Below are positions 33,247 to 42,333 of a stretch of 64,000 nucleotides of DNA, one piece after another (positions within the stretch are counted from its first letter, which is position 1; each line of letters opens with the position of its first letter). Source of the stretch: Clostridium amylolyticum (GTDB taxonomy: Bacteria > Bacillota > Clostridia > Clostridiales > Clostridiaceae); the NCBI RefSeq assembly GCF_900142075.1, contig NZ_FQZO01000001.1, positions 124,001 through 188,000 on the forward strand. The letters run 5' to 3'. The translations under genes and the position numbers were made by a program. Under the pieces are notes generated by a model, which worked only from the letters and a program-made list of their open reading frames with translations, made no database searches and had not been told where the DNA came from.

Positions 33247-34701
33247 ATGAAGGCATTAAATAATATTGAACCTATAAAAGTTTTTAAGTTTTTTGAAGAA
33301 ATATCTCAAATACCTAGAGGTTCAGGCAACGAAAAACAAATTAGCGATTACCTAGTTAATTTTGCTAAGGAAAGAAATTTAGAAGTTATTCAAGATGAAG
33401 CATTAAATGTGATAATTAAAAAAAGAGCTTCAAAAGGATACGAAAATGCCCCTGTTACCATTATACAAGGTCATATGGACATGGTATGCGAAAAGAACAG
33501 AGATACTGTACATGACTTTGAAAAGGATCCTATTAAATTAAGGATAGATGGAGATTATGTCTATGCACAAGGTACTACACTAGGTGCAGATAATGGTATT
33601 GCTGTAGCTTATGCGTTAGCAATATTAGACTCTGAAGATATACTTCATCCTGCATTAGAAGTTATTATAACTACTGAAGAAGAAACAGGCATGGGAGGAG
33701 CTCTTGCTTTAAACCCAGAAAATATTAAAGGAAGAGTATTATTAAATATAGATTCCGAAGAAGAGGGAAAACTACTGGTAAGCTGTGCTGGAGGAATAAG
33801 AAATAAAGTTTCGCTGCCTATTTCCTGGGAAAGCTTTAGTGCTGAATATGAGGCCTTAGAAGTTCAAGTTAGAGGGCTAAAAGGTGGACATTCAGGTATG
33901 GACATAATTAAGCAAAGAGCTAATTCTAATAAAATTATGTCTAGAATATTAGCTGATATAAGTAAGGTAATAGACTTTAGAATAATATCTTTAAATGGTG
34001 GTTCTAAAACTAATGCTATACCTAGAGAAATGGATGCTATATTGGCAGTAAGAAAAGAAAATGTTAAAGGCTTAGAAGAAGCTTTGAATAAGTGGAATGA
34101 AACTTTATCTAATGAATATACAGTTTCAGATCCTGATATTAAAGTATCTATTAAAGAATATGAATATGCAGTAGAAAAAGTATTCTCGAAGGATAGTACA
34201 GATAAGGCTATAAAGCTTTTATACTTAATTCCTAATGGTATACTTACTATGAGTTTAGAAATTCCTGGATTAGTTCAAAGTTCCACCAATCTAGGGGTGG
34301 TAATCACTGGTGATGAAGCCATAGAATATCATAGTGCAGTTAGAAGTTCTGTAGGAAGCTTAAAAGAAGATGTTCTGGTAGAAATAAGTATGCTTGCAGA
34401 ACTCCTAGGAGCTCATTATGAAGCTAAAGCTGGTTATCCCGAATGGCAATATGATCCTAACTCAAAAATAAGAAGTTTAAGTGAAGAGGTATATAAAAAT
34501 TTAACTGGTAAAGATGCTGAAATTGTTGCCATTCATGCTGGCATAGAGTGTGGATTGTTTAGGGAAAAGTTTGGAGAAATTGATATGATATCCTTTGGAC
34601 CAAACCTATACGATGTACATACTCCCAATGAGCATATGAGTATAACATCAGTTAAAAACCTTTGGCAGTTTATCATTGAATTATTAAAAGAAATTAAATA
34701 G
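33247..34701 (+). CDS. pepD: Aminoacyl-histidine dipeptidase (peptidase D, M20C)
   Basis: 484 residues, the full length of PepD (Xaa-His dipeptidase, carnosinase-like). Zinc ligands and catalytic acids are in GHMDMVCEKN, TLGADNGIAVAYA, TEEETGMGGA, NIDSEEEG and the late HAGIECGLF. The lid or dimerisation domain spans the middle. It hydrolyses dipeptides in the cytoplasm. AGAGGTGAT precedes the ATG. A terminator follows directly. Confidence 0.95.
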   Translation: MKALNNIEPIKVFKFFEEISQIPRGSGNEKQISDYLVNFAKERNLEVIQDEALNVIIKKRASKGYENAPVTIIQGHMDMVCEKNRDTVHDFEKDPIKLRIDGDYVYAQGTTLGADNGIAVAYALAILDSEDILHPALEVIITTEEETGMGGALALNPENIKGRVLLNIDSEEEGKLLVSCAGGIRNKVSLPISWESFSAEYEALEVQVRGLKGGHSGMDIIKQRANSNKIMSRILADISKVIDFRIISLNGGSKTNAIPREMDAILAVRKENVKGLEEALNKWNETLSNEYTVSDPDIKVSIKEYEYAVEKVFSKDSTDKAIKLLYLIPNGILTMSLEIPGLVQSSTNLGVVITGDEAIEYHSAVRSSVGSLKEDVLVEISMLAELLGAHYEAKAGYPEWQYDPNSKIRSLSEEVYKNLTGKDAEIVAIHAGIECGLFREKFGEIDMISFGPNLYDVHTPNEHMSITSVKNLWQFIIELLKEIK

Positions 34702-34703
34702 AA

Positions 34704-34745
34704 AAAGTGAGGATTTTAACTTAAATTAAAATCCTCATTTTTTAT
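34704..34745 (+). terminator. Terminator of pepD
   Basis: TGAGGATTTTAA pairs with TTAAAATCCTCA, followed by six T residues. Confidence 0.9.
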
Positions 34746-34828
34746 TGGTAAAAAAATTATTTGCCATATGCCTTGAATCTTTATTATAATAACATATAAT
34801 AAAGATATATACCTATGGCGGTGATTTT

Positions 34829-35704
34829 TTGAATATTAATCTTAATATAGGATTGAGAATTTACAAAACAGCTTTCTCAATCTTTTTATGTGTACTGATT
34901 TCAAATCTTCTAGGCATATCAGCTTTTTATCCTTGTATAGCAGCGGTAATTTCCATGGAAAGTACTGTGATAAACTCTTTTAAAGCAGGAGTAAACAGAA
35001 TGCAAGGCACACTTTTAGGAGCAGTGATTGGACTAGCGTTTAGCAGTATAAAGCGAAATAGCCCTGTTTTATGCGCTTTGGGAACCATAATAATAATAGT
35101 AGTGTGCAACAAATTTAAATGGAAGAAAGCTGTAGTTATTTCATGTACGGTATTTTATGCTATAATGATAAATCTTTCTCAAAAAACTCCATTTGAATAT
35201 AGTTTCAATCGTCTTTTAGATACCTCCATTGGAATTGTTATATCCGTGGCTGTAAATTACTTGATATTTGCACCTAAGATTCATGAAAGAGTAGGAGACT
35301 TATATTTAAATATTAGATATAATATAGAAGACAAAATGAGATTTTTAATAAAAAACCATTATATAGAGGAATTAGGGGATTTAAGAGGACTTTTAGATAA
35401 ATATAATTCACTAACTAAATCCCTTGAACAGGAGACGGTTATTTATAGGGAAGAAGATATAAGCGATGATATGGAAAGGCATATAAGTTCATTAAAGTAT
35501 TTTGAGATGATATACATATATTTTGAAGCTTTAAGTATGGTTAATTATAATAGGTGCTGCATTAGCAAGGAAAACCTAGAAGCTTTAGAAATAATATTAG
35601 GGGATAAGTATAATTATAATTTAGACAACACTATGAATAATGAGGAGAATATAATATATAATTATAATATAAAAAAGATTATACAAGCATTTAAATCTGC
35701 TTAA
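34829..35704 (+). CDS. Aromatic acid exporter/FUSC-like membrane protein
   Basis: 291 residues. The N-terminal half has four to six membrane segments with the family pattern ISAFYPCIAAVISMESTV, NRMQGTLLGAVIGLAFS and NRLLDTSIGIVISVAVNYLIF. The C-terminal half is a cytoplasmic helical domain. This is the layout of the YgaE/ArAE_1 (FUSC-related) family, annotated as aromatic acid exporters; the substrate is unproven. The start is TTG 34829 with GGCGGTGA eight bases upstream. The next gene lies about 37 bases on and may share the transcript. Confidence 0.8.
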   Translation: MNINLNIGLRIYKTAFSIFLCVLISNLLGISAFYPCIAAVISMESTVINSFKAGVNRMQGTLLGAVIGLAFSSIKRNSPVLCALGTIIIIVVCNKFKWKKAVVISCTVFYAIMINLSQKTPFEYSFNRLLDTSIGIVISVAVNYLIFAPKIHERVGDLYLNIRYNIEDKMRFLIKNHYIEELGDLRGLLDKYNSLTKSLEQETVIYREEDISDDMERHISSLKYFEMIYIYFEALSMVNYNRCCISKENLEALEIILGDKYNYNLDNTMNNEENIIYNYNIKKIIQAFKSA

Positions 35705-35740
35705 AATTTATTGTGTTAGTAAATTGGGGAAGGTATAAAA

Positions 35741-36406
35741 ATGAAAAAAATCGATAAGATAAGATTAGCAATTCTAATAGTAATGGTATTTACTGTATCA
35801 TTATTGATGTTTAAGCATTGGGGATTTATTCGGAGACTTTCGGTTCATAAACTTGTAAGATATATAGAAAGCAAGGGACCATTGTCAGCTTTAGTTTTTC
35901 TTATAATATTTGCTTTAAAGCCATTCTTCCTGGTATTACCTTCGGCTATGATATCTGTAGTGGGAGGAATATTATTTGGACCTATAAAAGGACTGCTACT
36001 AAGCGTAATAGGATTTTATTTATCAGGAACCATTGCCTACTGGATCTCTAGGCTTTTAGGACGTTCTTTCGTAGAAAAAATATTAGGGAAACGTGCATTA
36101 GCGCTGGATAACAATTTGGAGAAAAATGGATTTAAGATTTTGCTTTTGTTAAGATTACCACCAGTATTACCTTATGACCCTTTAAGTTATACTTGTGGTT
36201 TAACTAAAATTAAATACTGGGACTTTATATTTGCTTCCGTTATTGGAATATTGCCTGAGACCACATGTTATTCTTTTTTAGGTAAGAATATTTTTAAACC
36301 ACTATCTCCACAGTTTTTAATTCCTTTAGCATTTATAGTAATTGCAACTATTTCATCTACTTATTTCTTTTCAAAATCTAAAAGTCTCTCTGGAAATAAA
36401 AATTAA
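35741..36406 (+). CDS. TVP38/TMEM64 family (DedA-like) membrane protein
   Basis: 221 residues with five to six membrane segments. The VTT/SNARE-associated domain signature is present: PSAMISVVGGILFGPIKGLLLSVIG (positions ~66-90), AYWISRLLGRSF, and RLPPVLPYDPLSYTCGLTKI. Family members act as lipid transporters or scramblases and in envelope maintenance. GGGGAAGG precedes the ATG. It is probably the second gene of a small unit with the exporter-like protein upstream. Confidence 0.88.
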   Translation: MKKIDKIRLAILIVMVFTVSLLMFKHWGFIRRLSVHKLVRYIESKGPLSALVFLIIFALKPFFLVLPSAMISVVGGILFGPIKGLLLSVIGFYLSGTIAYWISRLLGRSFVEKILGKRALALDNNLEKNGFKILLLLRLPPVLPYDPLSYTCGLTKIKYWDFIFASVIGILPETTCYSFLGKNIFKPLSPQFLIPLAFIVIATISSTYFFSKSKSLSGNKN

Positions 36407-36421
36407 ATTAAGTTATATATT

Positions 36422-36458
36422 AAGTTTGGGAATCTATTTCTCAAACTTTTGTTTTTTA
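36422..36458 (+). terminator. Terminator after the TVP38-family gene
   Basis: AAGTTTGGG pairs with CTCAAACTT (one G-U), followed by a T-rich run. Confidence 0.8.
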
Positions 36459-36508
36459 AAAGGATTTTATAATAAAATGTAGAATTATTCTTTCATGAGG
36501 TGATATTA

Positions 36509-37021
36509 ATGTTGAGTTTTAGTGTGATCAACCAAGATATATCCATATCTAGTATAGTGAAAGAAGATATACTTAAGGTCCAAAAGTGGATAGAAAAACA
36601 AAATCATTACCTTGATGAAAGTTTTTATGTTAATTCTTTAGATGTTAATGAATTTATAAAAAGATTTATTGAGTATTACGTGTGTGAAGATGAGATTTTT
36701 TTGAAGATTGTAAGAGATGGTAACATCATAGGTATAATTAAAGGCAGAGTAGAAAAGAAAGAGGAAATGGAATTATTTATATGGTTTTTTATGGTGGATT
36801 GTGATCTCAGAAATAAAGGTATAGGGAAAAGGGTGCTAAATATAATTGCTGACCATTGCACAAAATCTATTGGAGTAAATGTCCTTGCTGCAGGGGTGTG
36901 CTCTTCTAACTTAAAAGCTATTAAGTTTTGGGAAGAAAATAATTTCAAAAAGGTAAGAGTTACTAAGAACTTTTTTGATAATATAAATAAGGATCTTATT
37001 GTATATAGAAGGATTTTATAA
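36509..37021 (+). CDS. GNAT family acetyltransferase, substrate unknown
   Basis: 170 residues. The acetyl-CoA motif CDLRNKGIGKRVLNIIADHC (residues ~105-124) and the following beta-bulge and helix (VCSSNLKAIKFWEENNFKKV) are typical of GNAT enzymes. The substrate cannot be told from the sequence. GAGGTGAT precedes ATG 36509; an in-frame GTG at 36500 overlaps that site. It stands alone, ahead of the riboswitch-controlled hydrolase. Confidence 0.82.
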   Translation: MLSFSVINQDISISSIVKEDILKVQKWIEKQNHYLDESFYVNSLDVNEFIKRFIEYYVCEDEIFLKIVRDGNIIGIIKGRVEKKEEMELFIWFFMVDCDLRNKGIGKRVLNIIADHCTKSIGVNVLAAGVCSSNLKAIKFWEENNFKKVRVTKNFFDNINKDLIVYRRIL

Positions 37022-37094
37022 AAAAATCCTTAATAAGTTAATATTTTATTAACAAAACTAATAGATAATTTGTTTTTCTAAAAAATATAATATA

Positions 37095-37245
37095 GTGTAA
37101 GGCTGAATCTCAATTATTGAGTACGGAGTAACCAATTAAAGAGGTTAATCTGGGCTTTTTCTATATTGCAGTGAGCAATTGATTTTTTTAGCACAGTAGG
37201 TAGTGACTTTAAAACTAAACCTGACAGCTAACTCCGGAAGCCAGA
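37095..37245 (+). promoter_or_regulatory. c-di-AMP riboswitch (ydaO/yuaA type)
   Basis: The 150 bases before the NlpC/P60 gene carry the conserved blocks of the ydaO motif: GCTGAATCTC near the start, a GGAGTAACC block, TAATCTGGGC, and near the 3' end AAACCTGACAGCTAACTCCG then GAAGCC, which pairs back with GGCT at the start. Cell-wall hydrolases are a classic target, normally shut off by high c-di-AMP. No terminator was found between aptamer and gene, so control may act through the binding site AGGGAGGGGG. Confidence 0.85.
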
Positions 37246-37260
37246 AGGGAGGGGGAACAA

Positions 37261-37869
37261 ATGAAGCTTACTTGTAGTAAAATCTTTTCTGGTTTGCTTT
37301 TTTCGTCTACTGTAGTAATAGCACTTGTAGCTCAGGGAGAAATGGCAAAGGCAGACACTACAACTAAGAGTCAAGAAGGTATAATAATCCGAACCACTAA
37401 CATGGTGGGTAAAAAGACCATTAAAGTACCCCAAAGACAAAGTAAAAGAGAAAAACCAAAGCCGGTTAACCAAAGCAATACCTATTCTCGAGGGGATATT
37501 GCCAAAGCATCAGGTGTAGTTGCTTATGCATTTAAGTTTATTGGAACACCTTATGTATATGGGGCGGATGGCCCTAGCTCTTTTGATTGTTCAGGACTTA
37601 CACAATATGTGTATAAGAATTTCGGCGTAAATCTTGATCATTATACAGGCTCCCAATTTCGATCTGGTGTGGCAGTATCAAAAACTCAGTTGCTACCAGG
37701 AGATTTGGTGTTTTTTAATACCGTAGCACCCATTGGACATGTAGGGATCTATATAGGGGGTGGAGAGTTTATACATGCTCCATCTAGTGGCAAAACTGTC
37801 ACAATTTCTTCTCTGAATGATAGCTATTATGCTAAGAGATATGCCGGCGCCAGAAGGGTGCTTAAATAA
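37261..37869 (+). CDS. Secreted NlpC/P60 peptidoglycan endopeptidase
   Basis: 202 residues. The signal peptide (residues 1-30, LLFSSTVVIALVAQGEMAKA) is followed by a basic linker and a C-terminal NlpC/P60 domain. The catalytic Cys is in SSFDCSGLTQYVY, the His in IGHVGIYIGGG, and the third polar residue is in FIHAPSSGK. It cleaves peptide cross-links of peptidoglycan outside the cell. There are no SH3 or LysM targeting domains. Expression should follow c-di-AMP through the riboswitch just upstream. Confidence 0.93.
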   Translation: MKLTCSKIFSGLLFSSTVVIALVAQGEMAKADTTTKSQEGIIIRTTNMVGKKTIKVPQRQSKREKPKPVNQSNTYSRGDIAKASGVVAYAFKFIGTPYVYGADGPSSFDCSGLTQYVYKNFGVNLDHYTGSQFRSGVAVSKTQLLPGDLVFFNTVAPIGHVGIYIGGGEFIHAPSSGKTVTISSLNDSYYAKRYAGARRVLK

Positions 37870-37871
37870 AA

Positions 37872-37907
37872 GTGAAAAACTCGACATTTAATGTCGGGTT
37901 TTTTTTA
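37872..37907 (+). terminator. Terminator of the NlpC/P60 gene
   Basis: AAAAACTCGACATT pairs with AATGTCGGGTTTTT (one G-U), with a run of eight T residues. Confidence 0.9.
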
Positions 37908-37968
37908 ACATATTAACCCTCTTATTTTAATATTAATAATTAACAGTTAAATAGAGTGGGGTGTTAAC

Positions 37969-38670
37969 ATGAGATACACAAGATATAATTACGAGAAAAA
38001 AAATAATAAGATTAAAAATGTAATTTTAGCTTTTGCTATCCTTCTATTATTAGCTTTAGGAGTAGGAACTGTTATGTCTAAGCTTCTGTTTAAGGATGGG
38101 GGTAGTAATAGTTTGCTTCCTAATTTAAAAAGTTCTGAGAAAACCGCAGAGGATACATCTAAAAATAGTGACAGTGTAAACTATGCAATTTTTCAAGGGG
38201 GATATTATTCGAAAAAAGAAGGTGCTGAGGAGACTAATAATAAATTTAAAGATAAATATAATTCTTTTGTAGCTCAGGATGGAGATAAATTTAGAGTTAT
38301 TATAACAGTGGTTAAGGATGAAGAAGCAGAGAAGATTGCAGAAGCTTTAAAAAAAGATTCCATTAGTTTTATTAAAAATAGCGCAAATATAAAAAAAGAT
38401 GATTTATGCAATGATGAAATTGCTGAATCCATAGAGGCATTGATGCAATTTAACAAAAAGTTAAACGAACCTCAGGTGAAATCCATTGAAACTGCTAAAC
38501 TAAAGAAATGGAGTTCCGAGCTTAAAAAGCCAGAAAAAGATTCTAAAAATCTAGGGATTTTAGAAGAGATAAATAAATATATACAAGCTATGCCTGAGGA
38601 GTTTAAAAAAGAAAATCAAAAAGATCTTACTATATTTATATATAATATTGTAGCTAAATTTAAGATATAG
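37969..38670 (+). CDS. Membrane-anchored SPOR-like domain protein
   Basis: 233 residues. A short basic N-terminus precedes one membrane segment (VILAFAILLLLALGVGTVMS). A Ser/Lys linker and a SPOR-like fold follow (YAIFQGGYYSKKEGAEE ... FRVIITVVKDEEAEKIAEAL), then a long helical C-terminal domain. SPOR domains bind denuded glycan strands at division sites. The match is by pattern, not certain. GGGGTG precedes the ATG. It has its own terminator and lies between a wall hydrolase and the mre/min block, which fits a wall-related job. Confidence 0.72.
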   Translation: MRYTRYNYEKKNNKIKNVILAFAILLLLALGVGTVMSKLLFKDGGSNSLLPNLKSSEKTAEDTSKNSDSVNYAIFQGGYYSKKEGAEETNNKFKDKYNSFVAQDGDKFRVIITVVKDEEAEKIAEALKKDSISFIKNSANIKKDDLCNDEIAESIEALMQFNKKLNEPQVKSIETAKLKKWSSELKKPEKDSKNLGILEEINKYIQAMPEEFKKENQKDLTIFIYNIVAKFKI

Positions 38671-38705
38671 TGGACAAACCAAAGGAATCAAAAAAATGTA
38701 CAAAT

Positions 38706-38737
38706 TGAATAATCGCTGAGGGCGATTATTTTTTTGT
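38706..38737 (+). terminator. Terminator after the SPOR-like gene
   Basis: AATAATCGC pairs with GCGATTATT (loop TGAGG) followed by T residues. Confidence 0.85.
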
Positions 38738-38873
38738 AATTATTTATATCCTAGGGAATTAAATACTTTAATTCATAAAAGTAAAATATTTTTTAAAAAA
38801 AGTCTTCCTACTTGTTATGAGGTTTATTAAATGATAAACTATATAAGATGTAAAGCTAAAGTGAGGGATAATA

Positions 38874-39131
38874 TTGAGTACTTCTAATAAATCATTTTCC
38901 TTATTACTATGTATAATTTTAGGAGCTATTTTTGGCAGTATAATAGGAGAGTTTTTAGGGAGTTATTTTCCTTCATTAAAAATCTTAAGTACTGTTTATA
39001 GTATTGGAACTAAAGCTCCTGTATACATAGACTTAAGAGTATTGACTTTAACCCTAGGAATTACTTTTAATTTAAACATCATGACTATTTTAGGGGTTAT
39101 AATGTCAATAATAATATATAGAAAGTATTAG
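38874..39131 (+). CDS. DUF4321 membrane protein
   Basis: 85 residues with two to three hydrophobic segments (FSLLLCIILGAIFGSIIGEFLG and LTLTLGITFNLNIMTILGVIMSIIIY). It matches the short clostridial DUF4321 family, often found just before maf. The start is TTG 38874, with GTGAGGG nine bases ahead. It lies 11 bases before maf and is probably co-transcribed with maf-radC-mreB. Function unknown. Confidence 0.82.
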   Translation: MSTSNKSFSLLLCIILGAIFGSIIGEFLGSYFPSLKILSTVYSIGTKAPVYIDLRVLTLTLGITFNLNIMTILGVIMSIIIYRKY

Positions 39132-39142
39132 GATGTGATAGT

Positions 39143-39709
39143 TTGAAGATAGTGTTAGCGTCTGCTTCTCTAAGAAGACAGGAACTTCTTAAAAGGATAA
39201 CACCTGATTTCCAAATAGTTGTGAGCAATTTCCATGAAGATTCTGTAGCCTTCAAAAATGATGCTAAAGAATATGTTATGGAACTCTCTAAAGGGAAGGC
39301 TCAAGAAGTTGCTGCTAGAATGAATATGGAAGCAATTATCATAGGGGCCGACACTATAGTTATGTTGGATAATAAAGTTTTGGGAAAACCTAAAAATGAA
39401 TTTGAAGCTTTTCAAATGCTTATGAGCTTATCTGATAATTGGCATGAGGTTTATTCTGGTATTACTTTGATAGATACTAAAAATCAGAAGATTATCTCTG
39501 ATGCAGTATGTACAAAAGTAAGGTTTTCTAATATTACAAAAGAAGATATACAAAAATACATAGAAACCGGTGAACCCATGGACAAAGCAGGTGCCTATGG
39601 CATTCAAGGATTTGGCGGAGTGTTTGTTGAAAAAATTGAAGGCTGCTACTATAATGTGGTAGGACTTCCACTAAATACACTTAGCCGAATGCTAAAACAA
39701 TTCGTATAA
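39143..39709 (+). CDS. maf: Maf family nucleoside triphosphate pyrophosphatase
   Basis: 188 residues. The Maf signature is complete: LASASLRRQELLKRI at the N-terminus, GADTIVMLDNKVLGKP in the middle, and GEPMDKAGAYGIQGFGGVFVEKIEG at the C-terminus. Maf hydrolyses non-canonical or modified nucleotides (dTTP/UTP class) and is linked to cell division arrest. The start is TTG 39143 after AGGATG. It lies in the conserved maf-radC-mreBCD order. Confidence 0.95.
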   Translation: MKIVLASASLRRQELLKRITPDFQIVVSNFHEDSVAFKNDAKEYVMELSKGKAQEVAARMNMEAIIIGADTIVMLDNKVLGKPKNEFEAFQMLMSLSDNWHEVYSGITLIDTKNQKIISDAVCTKVRFSNITKEDIQKYIETGEPMDKAGAYGIQGFGGVFVEKIEGCYYNVVGLPLNTLSRMLKQFV

Positions 39710-39747
39710 TAATAGGGGGAGGGCAATCTGTAATAAAGGAGAGTACT

Positions 39748-40434
39748 ATGAAACCCAACTTAAGAATTATAGATTTACCTCAAGAGGAAAGACCCAGAGA
39801 AAAACTTTTAAAATATGGAGCTGAGCATCTTTCTAATGCAGAATTATTAGCAATAGTCCTTCGTGTAGGGAGTAACAGTGAAAACATAATCCATCTCTGT
39901 GACAGGATACTTGGATTTACAAATGGCCTTGAAGGATTATTAAACTTATCACCTCATGAGCTTATGACCTTAAAAGGTATAAAAAGCGCAAAGGCTGCTC
40001 AGTTATCGGCTGTAGCTGAAGTGGCTAAAAGGATGAGAAATTTAAGTCCAAATAAATTAGAAAAAATAACGAGCCCCCGTGATGCAGCAGAATTGGTTAT
40101 TGGGGAAATGAACATTTTAAAACAAGAAGTTTTGAAGTTAATAATGTTAAACACTAAAAATTGTGTAATATTTAAGAAAAACATCTTTGTTGGGAGCTTA
40201 AACTCTTCAATAGTTCATCCAAGAGAGATATTTTCTGAGGCATTAAAAGCAAATAGCGCTTCAATTATAGTGTGTCATAATCATCCTTCAGGAGACCCTG
40301 AACCTAGCAGTGAAGATGTTAATATAACTTTGAGGCTTAAGGAATGTGGCAAGATTGTGGGAATTGATTTGATAGATCACATTATTATCGGTGGAAATTC
40401 ATACGTAAGTTTAAAAGAAAAAGGAATAATTTAA
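39748..40434 (+). CDS. radC: RadC family JAB-domain protein
   Basis: 228 residues. The N-terminal UPF0758 helical region (RPREKLLKYGAEHLSNAELLAIVLR) is followed by a JAB1/MPN metalloprotease-like domain with the motif HNHPSGDPEPSSEDVNIT. Despite the name, a role in DNA repair has not been supported in several species; the biochemical function is unsettled. AAAGGAG precedes the ATG. It lies between maf and mreB. Confidence 0.94.
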   Translation: MKPNLRIIDLPQEERPREKLLKYGAEHLSNAELLAIVLRVGSNSENIIHLCDRILGFTNGLEGLLNLSPHELMTLKGIKSAKAAQLSAVAEVAKRMRNLSPNKLEKITSPRDAAELVIGEMNILKQEVLKLIMLNTKNCVIFKKNIFVGSLNSSIVHPREIFSEALKANSASIIVCHNHPSGDPEPSSEDVNITLRLKECGKIVGIDLIDHIIIGGNSYVSLKEKGII

Positions 40435-40452
40435 CATGAAAGGGGAATAAAA

Positions 40453-41469
40453 ATGGCTTTATTTGGAATGACAAAGGATATGGGAATAGATTTAGGAACA
40501 GCAAATACACTAGTTTATGTTAAAGGTAAAGGGATAGTTTTAAGAGAGCCTTCAGTGGTAGCTATTAATAATATAACTAAAAGACCTCTTGCGGTAGGTA
40601 GCGAGGCAAAGCTTATGATAGGTAGAACACCAGGTAACATTGTTGCCATAAGACCTTTAAAAGATGGTGTAATAGCTGATTTTGATATAACTCAAACCAT
40701 GCTTAAAAAGCTTATAGAAAAGGTTACTTCTAGAAGTGCTTTTACAAGTCCTAGAATAATAGTATGTTTTCCTTCTGGTGTTACAGAAGTTGAAAAAAGA
40801 GCTATTGAAGAATCCACTAGACAGGCAGGAGCAAGAGAAGTAGTTCTTATGGAAGAACCAATGGCTGCAGCTATCGGTGCAGGACTTCCTGTAGATGAAC
40901 CTACTGGAAGTATGATAGTAGATATGGGCGGTGGTACCACAGAAATAGCTGTTATCTCCTTAGGTGGTATTGTTACCAGCAAATCCCTTAGAATAGCTGG
41001 AGATGAACTAGATCAGGCGCTTATCAGTTATATTAAAAAAGAATATAATCTTATGATAGGTGAAAGAACTTCTGAAGCTATTAAAATGGAGTTAGGATCT
41101 GCGTTTAAAACGGATGATGAAGAAAGAACTATGAATATAAAAGGAAGAGATTTAATTTCAGGTCTTCCTAAAACTATAGAAATCACAGAAACTCAAATAA
41201 GAGAAGCCTTAAGAGAACCTATTTCTTCTATAATTGAAGCTATAAAAACTACTTTAGAAAAGACACCACCAGAATTAGCAGCAGATATAATGGATAAAGG
41301 AATTATGTTAGCAGGTGGAGGAGCACTTTTAAGAGGACTGGATATGCTAATAAATTACGAAACTCATATGCCGGTACATATTGCTGAGAACCCTCTTGAT
41401 TGTGTGGCTTTAGGCGCTGGAAAAGCTTTAGATAATTTTGATAGCATAGCTAAGGGACAAAGAGGCTAA
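40453..41469 (+). CDS. mreB: Rod-shape determining actin homologue MreB
   Basis: 338 residues. Actin-fold motifs: phosphate-1 MGIDLGTANTLVYVKGKG, phosphate-2 IVDMGGGTTEIAVIS, adenosine motif MLAGGGALLRGLD. MreB filaments guide the elongation machinery along the inner membrane. The N-terminal ALFGMTKDM could be the membrane-binding hook. AAAGGGG precedes the ATG. mreC follows two bases later, so the three mre genes are one operon. Confidence 0.98.
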   Translation: MALFGMTKDMGIDLGTANTLVYVKGKGIVLREPSVVAINNITKRPLAVGSEAKLMIGRTPGNIVAIRPLKDGVIADFDITQTMLKKLIEKVTSRSAFTSPRIIVCFPSGVTEVEKRAIEESTRQAGAREVVLMEEPMAAAIGAGLPVDEPTGSMIVDMGGGTTEIAVISLGGIVTSKSLRIAGDELDQALISYIKKEYNLMIGERTSEAIKMELGSAFKTDDEERTMNIKGRDLISGLPKTIEITETQIREALREPISSIIEAIKTTLEKTPPELAADIMDKGIMLAGGGALLRGLDMLINYETHMPVHIAENPLDCVALGAGKALDNFDSIAKGQRG

Positions 41470-41471
41470 TT

Positions 41472-42317
41472 ATGAAGTTTTTTAAAAACAAACTGGCAGT
41501 TACTATTTTAGTACTGTCAGTTGGCTTTTTAGCTTTAATTGCTTATAGTGTCAAGAGGGAGAATAAAAATATCGTTGCTAGTGGAGCTGGAACATTGCTA
41601 AATCCTATTCAAAGAGTGGTTTATGGAATAAATACCAAAGTACAAGATTTTATGGATTTTGCATTTAATTTTAAAGATGTAAAAGCAGAGAATAAAAAAC
41701 TTAGAGATGAAAATGAAAAGTTAAAATCAGAAGTATTAGAATATGATAATTTGAAGAGTGAAAATGAAAGATTTCGTCAAATTCTTGATTTCAAAACTCA
41801 AAGATCTGAATATAAATACACTGGAACCAATATCATAAGCATAGGTGGTGCTGGCTTTTTAAACACTTATGCAGTAGATAAAGGGGAAAAAGATGGATTA
41901 AGAAAAGGAATGGTAGCTATAAGCAACCAAGGTCTGGTTGGTCAGGTATCAAGAGTGGAAAGCAATTGGGCAATGGTGGATTCTATCATTAATGAAAACA
42001 TAGCTGTAAGTGTTACGGTGCAAAGTACAAAGGAATCTGTAGGAATTGTTAAGGGCTATAGAGATAGTAATAATAAATTACTTGCTAAGGTGTATAATCT
42101 TCCGCTAGATTCAGAGGTTAAACCAGGAGATATAGTATCTACTTCAGGGTTAGGACGAATTTATCCAAAAGGAATAAAAGTTGGAACTGTAATATCTGTG
42201 GAAGAGGATAAAGGAAAGCTTATGAAAGTAGCCGTTATTCAGCCTTTTGTTGATTTTAACAAGCTAGAAGAAGTTTTTATGGTAATTCCAGAAGATATTC
42301 GTAACATTCAGTATTAA
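41472..42317 (+). CDS. mreC: Rod-shape determining protein MreC
   Basis: 281 residues. One N-terminal membrane segment (LAVTILVLSVGFLALIAYS), a coiled coil (ENKKLRDENEKLKSEVLEY, residues ~73-100) and the extracytoplasmic beta domains with MVAISNQGLVGQVSRV and GDIVSTSGLGRIYPKGI. MreC joins MreB to PBP2 and RodA outside the membrane. It starts two bases after the mreB stop codon. Confidence 0.96.
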   Translation: MKFFKNKLAVTILVLSVGFLALIAYSVKRENKNIVASGAGTLLNPIQRVVYGINTKVQDFMDFAFNFKDVKAENKKLRDENEKLKSEVLEYDNLKSENERFRQILDFKTQRSEYKYTGTNIISIGGAGFLNTYAVDKGEKDGLRKGMVAISNQGLVGQVSRVESNWAMVDSIINENIAVSVTVQSTKESVGIVKGYRDSNNKLLAKVYNLPLDSEVKPGDIVSTSGLGRIYPKGIKVGTVISVEEDKGKLMKVAVIQPFVDFNKLEEVFMVIPEDIRNIQY

Positions 42318-42333
42318 ATTTGGAGATTAAAAT

